Positions 40,502 through 50,349 are shown, counted from the first letter of the stretch. The stretch is DNA of 64,000 nucleotides from Clostridiales bacterium (GCA_004556925.1 SFFI01000008.1:30952-94951); one strand, 5' to 3'. Translations and numbers: made by a program. The notes: generated from the letters alone by a model not told the origin.

Positions 40502-41701
40502 ATGTCAAAAGTGATTATTATTGGTGCCGGGGGAGTTGCCTCTGTGGCCGCCTACAAGTGTGTTGAAAACAGCGAGGTCTTTCAGGAAGTATGTATCGCT
40601 AGCCGCACGCTGAGTAAAGCCCAGACCTTGGTTGATAAGCTTTCAGGCCGGGGAGTCAAGCTATCTGCCCGGCAGGTAGATGCGGACCAGGTGGACCAGC
40701 TGGTCGAACTTTTTACCCAAGAGAAGCCGGACCTGGTGATGAACCTGGCCTTGCCCTATCAGGATTTAACCATTATGGATGCCTGCCTAGCTTACGGGGT
40801 GGACTATCTGGATACTGCCAACTATGAGCCGCCTGAGACGGCCAAGTTTGAATACAAGTGGCAGTGGGCCTACCGGGATAAGTTTAAGGAAGCGGGTTTG
40901 ACCGCTATCTTGGGTTCAGGCTTTGATCCCGGGGTCACCCAGGTTTTCTCCGCCTATGCCTTAAAGCACCACTTTGACAGCATCCGGACCATTGATATCT
41001 TGGACTGCAACGGGGGAGACCATGGCTACCCCTTTGCCACCAACTTTAACCCCGAGATTAATATCCGCGAAGTATCAGCCAATGGCCGCTATTGGGAAAA
41101 AGGCGAATGGATTGAAACCAAACCTCTGGAAGTCAAGCGGACCTATGATTTCAAGGAAGTCGGGCAGAAAGACATGTACCTGCTCTACCACGAAGAGGAG
41201 GAATCCCTCATCCAAAACATTCCGGGCCTGGAGCGCATCCGCTTTTTCATGACCTTTGGGGAATCTTACCTTACCCACCTGCAATGCCTGAAAAATGTAG
41301 GGATGACCTCCATTGTCCCTATTGACTTTGAAGGCCAGCAAATTATTCCCCTACAATTTCTCAAGGCTGTCCTGCCCGACCCTGCCAGTCTAGGACCCCG
41401 CACTGTGGGCAAGACCAATATTGGTGTCATTTTCGAAGGCGAGAAGGCTGGCCAGCTCCAACGCTACTATCTCTATAATATCTGCGACCACCAGGAGGCC
41501 TATCAAGAGACGGGCGCCCAGGCCGTCTCCTACACCACAGGCGTACCGGCCATGATTGGCGCGGCCATGGTCCTCCAGGGCCACTGGAAAAAACCTGGGG
41601 TTCACAACCTGGAAGAGCTAAATCCCGATCCCTTCATGGCGGCCCTGAACCAGTTTGGTCTGCCTTGGCAGGAGGATTTTGATCCCGTCATGGTCCCCTA
41701 G
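40502..41701 (+). CDS. Carboxyspermidine/carboxynorspermidine dehydrogenase (saccharopine-dehydrogenase family)
   Basis: 399 residues. An N-terminal NAD(P) fold (KVIIIGAGGVASVAAYKC, CIASRTLSKAQ) and the saccharopine-dehydrogenase-like catalytic part (GSGFDPGVTQVFSAYAL, DCNGGDHGYPFATNFNPEIN). The enzyme condenses aspartate semialdehyde with putrescine (or diaminopropane) to the carboxylated polyamine. The identification rests on the 15-base link to the NspC-type decarboxylase and the N-F-N-P-E-I-N block of that subgroup; a lysine-pathway saccharopine dehydrogenase is the less likely alternative. The start follows AAGGAGAAC by eight bases. Confidence 0.88.
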   Translation: MSKVIIIGAGGVASVAAYKCVENSEVFQEVCIASRTLSKAQTLVDKLSGRGVKLSARQVDADQVDQLVELFTQEKPDLVMNLALPYQDLTIMDACLAYGVDYLDTANYEPPETAKFEYKWQWAYRDKFKEAGLTAILGSGFDPGVTQVFSAYALKHHFDSIRTIDILDCNGGDHGYPFATNFNPEINIREVSANGRYWEKGEWIETKPLEVKRTYDFKEVGQKDMYLLYHEEEESLIQNIPGLERIRFFMTFGESYLTHLQCLKNVGMTSIVPIDFEGQQIIPLQFLKAVLPDPASLGPRTVGKTNIGVIFEGEKAGQLQRYYLYNICDHQEAYQETGAQAVSYTTGVPAMIGAAMVLQGHWKKPGVHNLEELNPDPFMAALNQFGLPWQEDFDPVMVP

Positions 41702-41715
41702 GTCTGAGCGCTGCT

Positions 41716-42972
41716 ATGTCTTTACCCAACCCTGCCAAACTCCCCTCCCAGCTCTGCCTGACCGGCCCTGCTGACCTGCCCTTTGCCGACCTGCCCAGCC
41801 CCGCAGAGCTGGTGGACCTCCGCTACCTGCGGGCCAATTTAGAGTATTTGGCTGACCTCGGCCAGGCGGCTGGTGTTACTGTCCTCTTGGCCCAAAAGGC
41901 CTACTCGCTCTATCAAACCTATCCCTTGATCAGCCAATATCTGGCCGGGTCCTGCGCTTCTGGCCTGTATGAGGCGCGCCTGGCCCATGAAGAAATGCCA
42001 GGCAAAGCCCTGCAGGTTTTTTCGCCGGCCTACCAGGCAGGGGAGCTTCAAGAGGTCCTCACCTATGCAGACCATGTGATTTTTAACAGCCCTAGTGAAT
42101 GGCAGCGCTGGCGCCAGCAAGCCTTGGCGGCCCAGGCTAACAGACCGGCAGAGGCACCTTTGGCCTTGGGACTCCGCCTTAACCCGGAATACGCGGAGAT
42201 TGAAGAAGATATTTACAATCCTGCGGCACCGGGCTCCCGCTTGGGGACCACGCGTCAGGAGCTAGACCGTGCTCTGGCCCAAGACCCGGATTTTCTCAAG
42301 GGCCTGACGGGCTTTCATATCCATGCCCTCTGTGAGCAGGGGGCAGAGAGCCTGGCTGGGGTCTTAGCCGCGGTGGAAGCGCATTTTGCCCCATTCCTGA
42401 CTCTGCCCCATATCAGCTGGCTCAACTTAGGCGGTGGCCACCACTTTACCCGGCGGGATTATAACGTGGCACTTTTTGTGGAGCTCATGCAGAACTGGCG
42501 TGGGAAATATGCTGTGGAAATATGCGTTGAGCCTGGCGAAGCTGTTGCCCTCGACTGTGGTTGGCTGGTTTCCCGGGTCTTGGATACGCCTAGCAATGGG
42601 CTGAGGCTAGCGATTCTGGACACGTCGGCCTCCTGCCACATGCCTGATGTTTTAGAAATGCCCTACCGACCCCGCTGCTTTAGGGTCAGGCCAGACGGGA
42701 GTCATGAGCCAGAGGCAGAGGCTTCCCCCTATCTCTATCGCTTAGGCGGCCCCACCTGCCTGGCAGGGGATATTATTGGCGACTATCGTTTTGCCAGCCC
42801 CTTACAGCGTGGGGACTTGCTGGTATTTGGCGATATGTCCATTTACTCCCATGTGAAGCGTAATAGCTTCAACGGCATGCCCCTGCCTGACCTTTATAGC
42901 TGGGATGGCCGTGACCTGGTTTGCCTGAGGCATTTCAGCTACAAAGATTTCAAGACCAAACTGGGCTCCTAA
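41716..42972 (+). CDS. nspC: Carboxyspermidine/carboxynorspermidine decarboxylase
   Basis: 418 residues, fold III PLP enzyme (alanine racemase-like barrel). The PLP lysine is in LLAQKAYSLYQTYPLI; SGLYEARLAHEE, the His in GFHIHALCEQ, LNLGGGHHFTRRDYN and the EPGEAVALDCGWLVSRVLD region follow; the active Cys block is GGPTCLAGDIIGDY. The N-terminal 30 residues are longer than usual. It completes the SAM-independent route to spermidine with the dehydrogenase 15 bases upstream. The start has only a weak ribosome site, which suggests coupling to the gene before. Confidence 0.92.
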   Translation: MSLPNPAKLPSQLCLTGPADLPFADLPSPAELVDLRYLRANLEYLADLGQAAGVTVLLAQKAYSLYQTYPLISQYLAGSCASGLYEARLAHEEMPGKALQVFSPAYQAGELQEVLTYADHVIFNSPSEWQRWRQQALAAQANRPAEAPLALGLRLNPEYAEIEEDIYNPAAPGSRLGTTRQELDRALAQDPDFLKGLTGFHIHALCEQGAESLAGVLAAVEAHFAPFLTLPHISWLNLGGGHHFTRRDYNVALFVELMQNWRGKYAVEICVEPGEAVALDCGWLVSRVLDTPSNGLRLAILDTSASCHMPDVLEMPYRPRCFRVRPDGSHEPEAEASPYLYRLGGPTCLAGDIIGDYRFASPLQRGDLLVFGDMSIYSHVKRNSFNGMPLPDLYSWDGRDLVCLRHFSYKDFKTKLGS

Positions 42973-43002
42973 GGCAAGTCCTCAGACTCCAATATAAGCG
43001 AA

Positions 43003-43030
43003 AGGCCAGGCGGGCAGATCCGCCTGGCCT
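43003..43030. terminator. Hairpin between converging nspC and pyk
   Basis: A perfect 11-bp stem AGGCCAGGCGG (43003-43013) with its complement (43020-43030) and a 6-base loop, without a clear T run on either side. It lies 31 bases after nspC and 87 after pyk. Confidence 0.5.
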
Positions 43031-43116
43031 CATGGTATGGGTAGTTAAGATTTCCCAGGACCTTATGCAGCTTAGTTTTAATGGGTAATGGGCATTTCCC
43101 AGAGCCTTATTCGCCC

Positions 43117-44877
43117 TTAGCTTACCGTACCCTCGCTGAGATTCAGATTGAGCATTTGCCCATTGTGGACCAGCTTACTGGCATTGGTGGCCCCGAAAAT
43201 AATGGGAATTTCCAAGAGCTTGGCACAGGTAACAGCGTGGCTTTCCGGGTCAGGATCTTCCAGCACCAAGGCCCTGGCTTCACGTATGAGGGGCAGGTCT
43301 TCGTTGGTGGTCTTTTCTGCGACCAGAATATAGGACCGGACATCCTGCATGGCGCTGGGAATCTGATGGTCCCTTAAAATCACCGCATCTCCTGAGACCT
43401 GCTTGGTCCCATGGCTGGTGATAGCTGTACCCTGGGTAATGGTTTTGCCTAGGGTTTCTACACGTAGGGTGTTGGTGGTGCCAGACATCCCCGCAGGTGT
43501 GCCACCGGTCACCACAACCAAATCGCCCTCTTTGACCAGCTTGGTCCGCAGGGCAGCCTCTAGGGCAGTCTCAAAAAGTTCGTCCGTATCCTGGATAACC
43601 GGGATCACTACGGGTGTAACCCCCCAAGAGACCGCCAACTGGTTTTTGGTCCGTTCGGTGACGGTAGCGGCAATGATGGGGACATTGGCCCTAAAGCGTG
43701 AAAGGGCCCGGGCGGTGTTGCCAGAGTGGGTAACAGTAATAATGGCCTGAGCGCCTATATCCATGGCCGTCGTGCAAGCGGCGTGCCCAATGGCACCCGT
43801 TAAATTGCTGGCCTGGTAAGCATTGTTGCGGAAGTGGTCCCAGTAGGGGATGCGGGCTTCAGTATAGCGGGCAATGCGGTCCATCATTTTTACGGACTCG
43901 ACCGGGTATTGGCCCATGGCAGTCTCACCTGAGAGCATGACGCAGGAGGTTCCATCAAAAATTGCGTTTGCCACATCCGACACCTCGGCCCGGGTAGGCC
44001 GGGAATTGCGAATCATGGAATCCAGCATCTCAGTCGCGGTAATAGAGGGCAAACCCGCTTCGTAGGCAGTTTTAATCATATGCTTTTGAATGACCGGGAC
44101 TTCCTCAGCAGGAATTTCTACCCCCAGGTCACCCCTGGCCACCATGACCCCATCTGCAACTTTGAGGATTTCCTCAAAGTTGTTAACGCCCTCACGGTTT
44201 TCAATTTTTGCGCAAATTTTAATATCCTTATCACCAAAAGAAGCCAGGACCCGCCGCATTTCCATGATATCATCCGGCCGGCGGACGAAGGATGCGGCAA
44301 TCCAGTCAAACTGGTTGTCTACCGCAAAGCGCAAGTCGTCTAAGTCTTTATCGGTCAGGGCAGGGAGCTGGAGATTAACGTCCGGCAGGTTGATTGACTT
44401 GTGGTTGGCGATTTCTCCGCCGATGACAACCCGGCAGACGACATCTAAGTCTTCCAAGCGCAAAACTTCTAGGGTAATGAGACCATCATTGATGAGTAGG
44501 GTAGACCCGGGCTTGACATCGTGGGCCAAATCCTTATAGGTCACGGAAAAGGCTTCTGCTGTGCCGACCATATCTTCATAAACAATGCGGACTTCCTGGC
44601 CCTTTTCTAGTTTGACTCTGCCTCCCTCAAAAACTCCGGTACGTACCTCGGGACCCTTTGTATCCATCATAAGGGCCAGAGGCACATGCATTTCTTCCCG
44701 GATGGCCTTAATCCGGTCTGCCCGAGCTTTCTGCTCCTCGTGGTCGCCATGTGAAAAATTCAACCGCGCAACATTCATACCGGCTTTAACAAGCTCGCGT
44801 AAAATTTCTGGGTCGTCGCTGGCGGGGCCAATCGTGCAAATGATTTTTGTCTTACGTAAGAATTGTGCTTGGTCCAT
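43117..44877 (-). CDS. pyk: Pyruvate kinase with C-terminal PEP-utiliser-like domain
   Basis: Glycolytic enzyme, 586 residues. Catalytic barrel: KIICTIGPASDD, LNFSHGDHEEQ, MDTKGPEVRTG (the Glu of K+-dependent enzymes), ICAKIENREGVNNFEEIL with the catalytic Lys, MVARGDLGVEI, and the ITATEMLDSMIRN block, where the usual Gln of ITATQMLDSM is Glu. The regulatory C domain ends in VVVTGGTPAGMSGTTNTLRV. The last ~110 residues are the extra domain (ITSHGTKQVSGDAVILRD...GPILVAEKTTNEDLP-like) with a conserved Cys/His part, as in Bacillus pyruvate kinases. The start has GAGGAG ten bases upstream. Divergent from lon. Confidence 0.95.
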   Translation of the reverse strand: MDQAQFLRKTKIICTIGPASDDPEILRELVKAGMNVARLNFSHGDHEEQKARADRIKAIREEMHVPLALMMDTKGPEVRTGVFEGGRVKLEKGQEVRIVYEDMVGTAEAFSVTYKDLAHDVKPGSTLLINDGLITLEVLRLEDLDVVCRVVIGGEIANHKSINLPDVNLQLPALTDKDLDDLRFAVDNQFDWIAASFVRRPDDIMEMRRVLASFGDKDIKICAKIENREGVNNFEEILKVADGVMVARGDLGVEIPAEEVPVIQKHMIKTAYEAGLPSITATEMLDSMIRNSRPTRAEVSDVANAIFDGTSCVMLSGETAMGQYPVESVKMMDRIARYTEARIPYWDHFRNNAYQASNLTGAIGHAACTTAMDIGAQAIITVTHSGNTARALSRFRANVPIIAATVTERTKNQLAVSWGVTPVVIPVIQDTDELFETALEAALRTKLVKEGDLVVVTGGTPAGMSGTTNTLRVETLGKTITQGTAITSHGTKQVSGDAVILRDHQIPSAMQDVRSYILVAEKTTNEDLPLIREARALVLEDPDPESHAVTCAKLLEIPIIFGATNASKLVHNGQMLNLNLSEGTVS

Positions 44878-45070
44878 GTCAAACTATCTCCTCATCTATC
44901 AAGACTCTAAGACTCTGTGTTCTAACTTATTATAAGGCATTATTGACGAAATCTCTCTTTTGCCACCCATACAAGTAGTGCGTAAGGTAATATGAGGTAG
45001 AATATAAAGCATTATTAAATGACCAGACCTGGCCTAAGGCCTGGACTGTCAGGAAGGAATGTGTGTAGGC

Positions 45071-47512
45071 ATGTCTCCAGACCAGAAAAAAAAGAATCTT
45101 CCCATTCGGATCCCCTATGTTGGCCTCCGAGGGATGGTGTTTTATCCGACCACCTCGATCTCTTTTGAGGTTAGCCGGTCAGCATCCATAGATGCCCTGC
45201 AGGAGGCTATGGACGGCAACCGTTATATCTTACTGGTGGCCCAGAAGGATCCGGAGGTGGAGATTCCGCGGGCCGCAGACCTTTATCGTGTGGGGTCACT
45301 CGCGATTGTCCGGCAAATGGCAGAGGTCAGCTACGGTACCATCAAGGTCCTCTGCGAGGGGGTTACCCGAGTCCGCATCAAGAACTTCTCCCGCCGCAGG
45401 GGGATTGGCATGGCGACCTATGAACCCCTTCCAGATGAAGACCTCAGCCAGGTTGATAGTTTGCTTTTGGAAGCCCTGGTCCGCAAAGTCAAGGATTCCT
45501 ATGAGGAGTACATGTCTGCCTCGGGGATTTTTCAGCATACTAATTTTATCTTACAGGAAATTCTGCGCCTGGTTCAGGACGAAGAAGATCCTTACCGTCT
45601 GGCTGACATGATCTGCATGAACTTGGACTTTAAACTAGCTGACCTCCAGGACCAGCTAGAGGAGTACCGGATTATTCCCCGCTTGGAAAGTCTACTGACC
45701 CTCATGGGCCATGAAATTCAGATTGTGAATATTACCCGGGGGATTAGCGAGAAGGTCCAGGACTCGATAGAACAAAACCAAAAAGAGTACATCTTGCGGG
45801 AGCAGATGCGGTCCATCCAGGAAGAACTGGGTGACAATGAGGATGACGATACGCGCCGCCTAGAAGTTGCTCTGGAAAAGTCCCTCATGCCAGAGGAGTT
45901 CAAGGAAAAGGTAGCCGCAGAGATTAAGAAGCTGGCCCGGATGCCGGCCAACTATCCAGAAACCGCAGTCCAGCTAAACTGGCTGGAACTCCTGATGGAG
46001 CTGCCTTTCGGCCAGATGGACGAGGAAGTCTTAAACCTGAACCGCGCCCGCAGAATCCTCAACCGGGACCACTATGGCCTTGACAAGGTTAAGGAACGTA
46101 TCTTGGAATACATCGCAGTGCGGGCCCTGCAGGTAAAAGCCGGTGATACCTCCATTAAAGGCCCCATCCTCTGCATGGTCGGCCCTCCCGGTGTGGGCAA
46201 AACTTCCATTGCCAAATCAATTGCCGAAGCCCTGGGTCGTGAATATATCCGCATGTCCCTAGGGGGCATTAGAGACGAGGCAGAAATCCGTGGCCACCGC
46301 CGAACCTATATCGGCGCCATGCCCGGCAGAATTATCCAAGGCATCCGCCGGGCCGGCACAGACAACCCCCTCTTCCTGCTGGACGAGGTGGATAAGCTGG
46401 GGGCCGACTTCCGCGGGGATCCTTCTTCCGCCCTCCTGGAAGTCCTGGACCCGGAGCAAAATAACAGCTTCCGTGACCACTATGTGGAATTTCCTTATGA
46501 CTTGTCCAAGGTCCTCTTTATTACCACAGCCAACGCGATCTGGGACATCCCGGAACCTTTGCTGGACCGTATGGAGTTGATCGAAGTCTCTGGCTATACG
46601 GAGGAGGAAAAGCTCCAGATTGCCAAGCGCCATCTCCTGCCCAAGCAAATTGCCAACCACGCCCTACAGCCTGATCAGCTCAAGATCAGCACGACGGCTC
46701 TGGCCCGGATCATTTCCTGGTACACTTCCGAGGCAGGCGTCCGCCAATTGGACCGGGAACTGGCCAGACTCTGCCGCCGGGCAGCCATGCAAATTGCCGA
46801 CGGTAAGGTTGATAAGCTCAATGTGAAGGTAGGGGACCTGGAATCCATCCTAGGCAAGCGCCAATACGATTTCGAAAAGGCCTTCCGTGAGGACCAGGTA
46901 GGTCAGGCTACAGGCTTGGCTTGGACCTATGCCGGCGGAGACACCTTGACCATTGAAGTCAACGTCATGCCGGGTCAGGGCAAAATGGAACTGACTGGCT
47001 CCTTGGGCGATGTCATGAAAGAATCCGCCCATGCAGCTTTGACCTATATTCGGTCCATTGCGGATGATTTGAATCTGGACCCCAACTTCTCTAACCGTCT
47101 GGATATTCATATCCACGTGCCAGCAGGTGCGGTCCCCAAGGATGGGCCCTCGGCAGGGATTACGATTGCTACGGCTCTGGCCTCAGCCCTTACCGGCTAC
47201 CCCATCCGCCACGACCTGGCTATGACTGGCGAGATCACCTTGCGAGGTAGGGTCATGCCCATCGGTGGCCTTAAAGAAAAGGCCGTCTCGGCCAAGCGAG
47301 CCGGGATCAAAGAGATTATCATTCCTAAGGAAAATGAGCGGGATGTGGAAGATATCCCAGAGTCTGTACGCAAGACCATCAAAATCCGTCCGGTCAGCCA
47401 TGCCAGCGAAGTCTTAAAGATAGCCCTGGTTAAATCTGGTCGTGACCCCAACTTCAAATCTTTAGCCAGCCCGCAAGCGGACGAGGCAAACTCCGAAAAA
47501 GACAACAGCTAA
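45071..47512 (+). CDS. lon: ATP-dependent protease Lon
   Basis: 813 residues. An N-terminal substrate domain (about 1-205, PIRIPYVGLRGMVFYPTTSI), a coiled coil (about 205-260), the AAA+ module with Walker A GPPGVGKTS (residues 371 on) and Walker B LFLLDEVDKLG, and the protease domain with the Ser-Lys dyad S694 in KDGPSAGIT and K737 in GGLKEKAVSAKRAGI. The ATG at 45071 is preferred because the one at 45059 is directly next to AGGAAGGA and would leave no spacing; neither is ideal. No CIRCE or CtsR box was seen upstream. It is followed after 15 bases by a HerA-like ATPase gene with its own strong ribosome site. Confidence 0.95.
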   Translation: MSPDQKKKNLPIRIPYVGLRGMVFYPTTSISFEVSRSASIDALQEAMDGNRYILLVAQKDPEVEIPRAADLYRVGSLAIVRQMAEVSYGTIKVLCEGVTRVRIKNFSRRRGIGMATYEPLPDEDLSQVDSLLLEALVRKVKDSYEEYMSASGIFQHTNFILQEILRLVQDEEDPYRLADMICMNLDFKLADLQDQLEEYRIIPRLESLLTLMGHEIQIVNITRGISEKVQDSIEQNQKEYILREQMRSIQEELGDNEDDDTRRLEVALEKSLMPEEFKEKVAAEIKKLARMPANYPETAVQLNWLELLMELPFGQMDEEVLNLNRARRILNRDHYGLDKVKERILEYIAVRALQVKAGDTSIKGPILCMVGPPGVGKTSIAKSIAEALGREYIRMSLGGIRDEAEIRGHRRTYIGAMPGRIIQGIRRAGTDNPLFLLDEVDKLGADFRGDPSSALLEVLDPEQNNSFRDHYVEFPYDLSKVLFITTANAIWDIPEPLLDRMELIEVSGYTEEEKLQIAKRHLLPKQIANHALQPDQLKISTTALARIISWYTSEAGVRQLDRELARLCRRAAMQIADGKVDKLNVKVGDLESILGKRQYDFEKAFREDQVGQATGLAWTYAGGDTLTIEVNVMPGQGKMELTGSLGDVMKESAHAALTYIRSIADDLNLDPNFSNRLDIHIHVPAGAVPKDGPSAGITIATALASALTGYPIRHDLAMTGEITLRGRVMPIGGLKEKAVSAKRAGIKEIIIPKENERDVEDIPESVRKTIKIRPVSHASEVLKIALVKSGRDPNFKSLASPQADEANSEKDNS

Positions 47513-47527
47513 AAAGAGGAGGCAAAC

Positions 47528-50056
47528 ATGCAAGACTTTGAACAACTAGGTTATTTTTATCTGGGCCGGCAGGTGCTGCCGGAAGGAAGCCCTGGTGCGG
47601 ATACACCCCTGCTTTTTCCCTCTGCCAAATTGAACACCCATGCCCTCTGTGTGGGGATGACCGGCTCTGGTAAAACGGGGTTAGGCCTTGGACTTTTGGA
47701 AGAGGCAGCCATCGATGGCATCCCTGCCCTCGTCATTGACCCCAAGGGCGATATGGCCAATCTCTGCTTGACCTTTCCCCAACTCAGCCCGGAGGACTTT
47801 CTGCCTTGGGTGGACGGGGAGGAGGCGCGGCTGAAGGGATTGACTCCTGAAGCCTACGCCCAAAGGCTCTCTGCCCAATGGCAAGAGGGTATAAAAGCCT
47901 GGGGGCAAAGCCCGGACCGCATCCGTCTCTTGCGGGAGAATGCCGATCTTACCGTCTACACGCCAGGCTCTGCTGCCGCAGAGCCCCTCTCCATGCTAGA
48001 CAGTTTAGATGCTCCACCGGCCAGCCTGGCCCAAGACTTTAACAGCCTTAACAGCCTGGTAGCTTCTACAGCCGCTGCCCTGCTTAGCCTGTTGGGTATT
48101 GAAGCCGATCCCATCCAATCCCGGGAGACCATCCTGATCTCTACTATCCTGCAGACCGTCTGGCTGCGGGGAGAGAATCTTAGCCTGGCCAGCCTGATTG
48201 GCTATATCCAGACTCCTCCTACCGACCAGGTAGGCGTTTTAGACTGGGAAACCTTCTACCCTCAGGCCGAACGCCAAAACCTCGCCCTGCGCTTCAATAG
48301 CCTCCTGGCTTCGCCTACCTTCAGCGGCTTCTTGCAAGGCAGGCCTCTGGATATTGATTCTCTGCTCTACAATGCCCAGGGCAAGGCCAAGATTTCCATC
48401 ATTTCGATTGCCCACCTAAGTGACCAAGAGCGGATGTTCTTTGTCACCCTCTTCCTCAACCGCCTGCTGGCTTGGATGCGTGGGCAGACGGGTAGTCAGA
48501 GCCTCCGTGCCCTCTTCTACATGGATGAGATCTTCGGTTACTTTCCTCCTGTGGCTAATCCTCCCTCCAAACAGGCCATCTTAACCCTCTTAAAGCAGGC
48601 CCGGGCTTATGGCCTTGGCCTGGTCTTGGCCACACAAAACCCCGCCGACCTGGATTATAAGGGTCTGGCCAACATTGGTACCTGGTGGATTGGCCGCCTG
48701 CAAACTGAGCGTGACCGGGCCCGGCTCTTGGATGGCCTACAAACGGCTGACCCCCAGGGCCAGAGCCAAACCAGCCGCCAAGACTTAGACCAATTGATTG
48801 CGGGTTTGCAGCAGAGACAATTCTTGATGCATAGCGTCCACCAACAGGCCCCGGTCTTACTCGAAAGCCGTTACTGCCTGTCATACCTCAAAGGGCCTAT
48901 GTCTCTCCCAGAGTTAAGTAAGCTCAAGGAAAAGGGCTTGGTGGCTCCAGATTATTACCAGGCCCCGGCTGCAGGAATTGCGGCAACAGGGCTCCAGGCT
49001 CAGCTGACAGATGCGCGCTTGGCCCAGGCCCTGGGTCAAGACCATGATCCAGCGGCGCAAGGCTTTATCCGCCAGCGCCAGGCCGCCCTAGATTCTGCCC
49101 AGCAGATTCAAGACCAGGCAGCTGGCAGGTCCCCTAGCCTCAACCAGGCCACTTCTACCCAGGGCCCCCACCTGCCCGAGGGGATCCAGGCCTACTACCT
49201 GCCCAGCAAGCAGGCAAGCGGTACCTACCGGCCTGTTCTGGCAGCTTTTACCGAGACCTATTTCCTCGATAAAAAGACGGGTAAAAGCCAGACCCTGCGC
49301 GAAGTCCGTCTAACAGACTTTCAAGAGGGGCCCCTGCCTGTGCGCTGGGAAGAAAGTTGGCTGGCAGATTTCCAACTCTCTGACCTGGCCTCCCGGCCCC
49401 AGCCGGGCTTTGATTTTGCCCCGCTGCCCTCTCCTGCCCTCCAGGCTAAGGCCTACACCAGTTGGACCAAGGACCTGGTGGATTACCTCTACCGCAACCA
49501 GACCCTGACCCGCTATGAAAACAAGCCCTTCAAACTCCAATCGGAGGATGGGGAAGACCTGCGTGCCTTTAAGATCCGCCTGGACCAGGAAAGTAGGCAA
49601 GCGCGAGACCAAGCCCTGGCTACCTTGAAAGACAAGTATGAGAAAAAATTGGCCAGCCAGGAGGAAAAGATCCGTAAGGCGGAGCAGCAAGTCGCCAAGA
49701 AAGAGGACATGCAGGCAGACGCCAAACGCCAGGCCAGCATCTCCCTTGGCTCTACGGTTCTGAATGCGGTCTTTGGTAAGAAGATCTTTTCCTCAGGCAC
49801 CTTGGGCCGGGCCACCACTACCAGCAAGGCAGCCTCCCGCATAGGTCGGATGGAAGCGGATGTGGAACGGGCTCAAGAAAATGTGGAGAGTTACCAGGAG
49901 GCCTACGATCAGCTGGCCCAGGAAATGCAGGACGTACTGAGTAAGCTTCGGGCGGGACTGGAAGCAGACCTGGAAAACATCACAGAAGTTGAAATCAAAC
50001 CACTCAAACGAGACATTAAGGTCCTCCTCCTGGCCTTGGTCTGGCAAGGCGACTAG
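47528..50056 (+). CDS. HerA/DUF87-like ATPase with long C-terminal coiled coil
   Basis: 842 residues. The ATPase core has Walker A GMTGSGKTGLGLGLLEE (43-50 on), the LVIDPKGDMANLC block, a Walker B LFYMDEIFGYFPP (D333, E334) and LVLATQNPADLDYKGLANIGTWWIGRL, typical of HerA/VirB4-type DNA-translocating or helicase-like ATPases. A variable middle region follows, then a C-terminal part with two charged coiled coils (about 690-745 and 775-830). I cannot assign a function; related proteins act in DNA processing or as parts of defence systems with a nuclease, but no nuclease gene is adjacent. It is coupled to lon by a 15-base gap with GAGGAGG, so joint expression is likely. Confidence 0.8.
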   Translation: MQDFEQLGYFYLGRQVLPEGSPGADTPLLFPSAKLNTHALCVGMTGSGKTGLGLGLLEEAAIDGIPALVIDPKGDMANLCLTFPQLSPEDFLPWVDGEEARLKGLTPEAYAQRLSAQWQEGIKAWGQSPDRIRLLRENADLTVYTPGSAAAEPLSMLDSLDAPPASLAQDFNSLNSLVASTAAALLSLLGIEADPIQSRETILISTILQTVWLRGENLSLASLIGYIQTPPTDQVGVLDWETFYPQAERQNLALRFNSLLASPTFSGFLQGRPLDIDSLLYNAQGKAKISIISIAHLSDQERMFFVTLFLNRLLAWMRGQTGSQSLRALFYMDEIFGYFPPVANPPSKQAILTLLKQARAYGLGLVLATQNPADLDYKGLANIGTWWIGRLQTERDRARLLDGLQTADPQGQSQTSRQDLDQLIAGLQQRQFLMHSVHQQAPVLLESRYCLSYLKGPMSLPELSKLKEKGLVAPDYYQAPAAGIAATGLQAQLTDARLAQALGQDHDPAAQGFIRQRQAALDSAQQIQDQAAGRSPSLNQATSTQGPHLPEGIQAYYLPSKQASGTYRPVLAAFTETYFLDKKTGKSQTLREVRLTDFQEGPLPVRWEESWLADFQLSDLASRPQPGFDFAPLPSPALQAKAYTSWTKDLVDYLYRNQTLTRYENKPFKLQSEDGEDLRAFKIRLDQESRQARDQALATLKDKYEKKLASQEEKIRKAEQQVAKKEDMQADAKRQASISLGSTVLNAVFGKKIFSSGTLGRATTTSKAASRIGRMEADVERAQENVESYQEAYDQLAQEMQDVLSKLRAGLEADLENITEVEIKPLKRDIKVLLLALVWQGD

Positions 50057-50145
50057 GCTAGGTCTGCTTAGATGCAAGCCCTTGGGCAATATCACTAAAA
50101 AAACAGCGCCTACAAGGGAAATTTTAAGCAAGGGAATATTTATTG

Positions 50146-50175
50146 AAAAATCCCGGTTTCGACCGGGATTTTTTT
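50146..50175 (+). terminator. Intrinsic terminator of the lon operon
   Basis: AAAAATCCCGGT (50146-50157) pairs with ACCGGGATTTTT (50162-50173), loop TTCG, followed by further T. Ninety bases after the HerA-like gene. Confidence 0.88.
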
Positions 50176-50247
50176 GCCTTTTTTGCCAAAGGATCATATT
50201 AATTTTGCATGCAAGCGTATAAAGATAAAACAGGGGCAAAGCCCTAT

Positions 50248-50276
50248 TTGCCAGGCTTTCACCAGACTGATAGAAT
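50248..50276 (+). promoter_or_regulatory. Candidate sigma-A promoter of arcA
   Basis: TTGCCA (50248-50253) and TAGAAT (50271-50276) with a 17-base spacer; leader about 67 bases to the ATG at 50350. Confidence 0.45.
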
Positions 50277-50349
50277 TTCAGCAATGTATATTTTCCCTAT
50301 TTAAGAGAAAGAGCGGTGACCCGCCGAAAGAGACAGAAAAGGTGGCTGT

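Noticed and set aside
44878..45070. CIRCE or CtsR heat-shock operator upstream of lon
   Set aside because: Neither TTAGCACTC-type inverted repeats nor tandem GGTCAAA heptamers were found in the gap.
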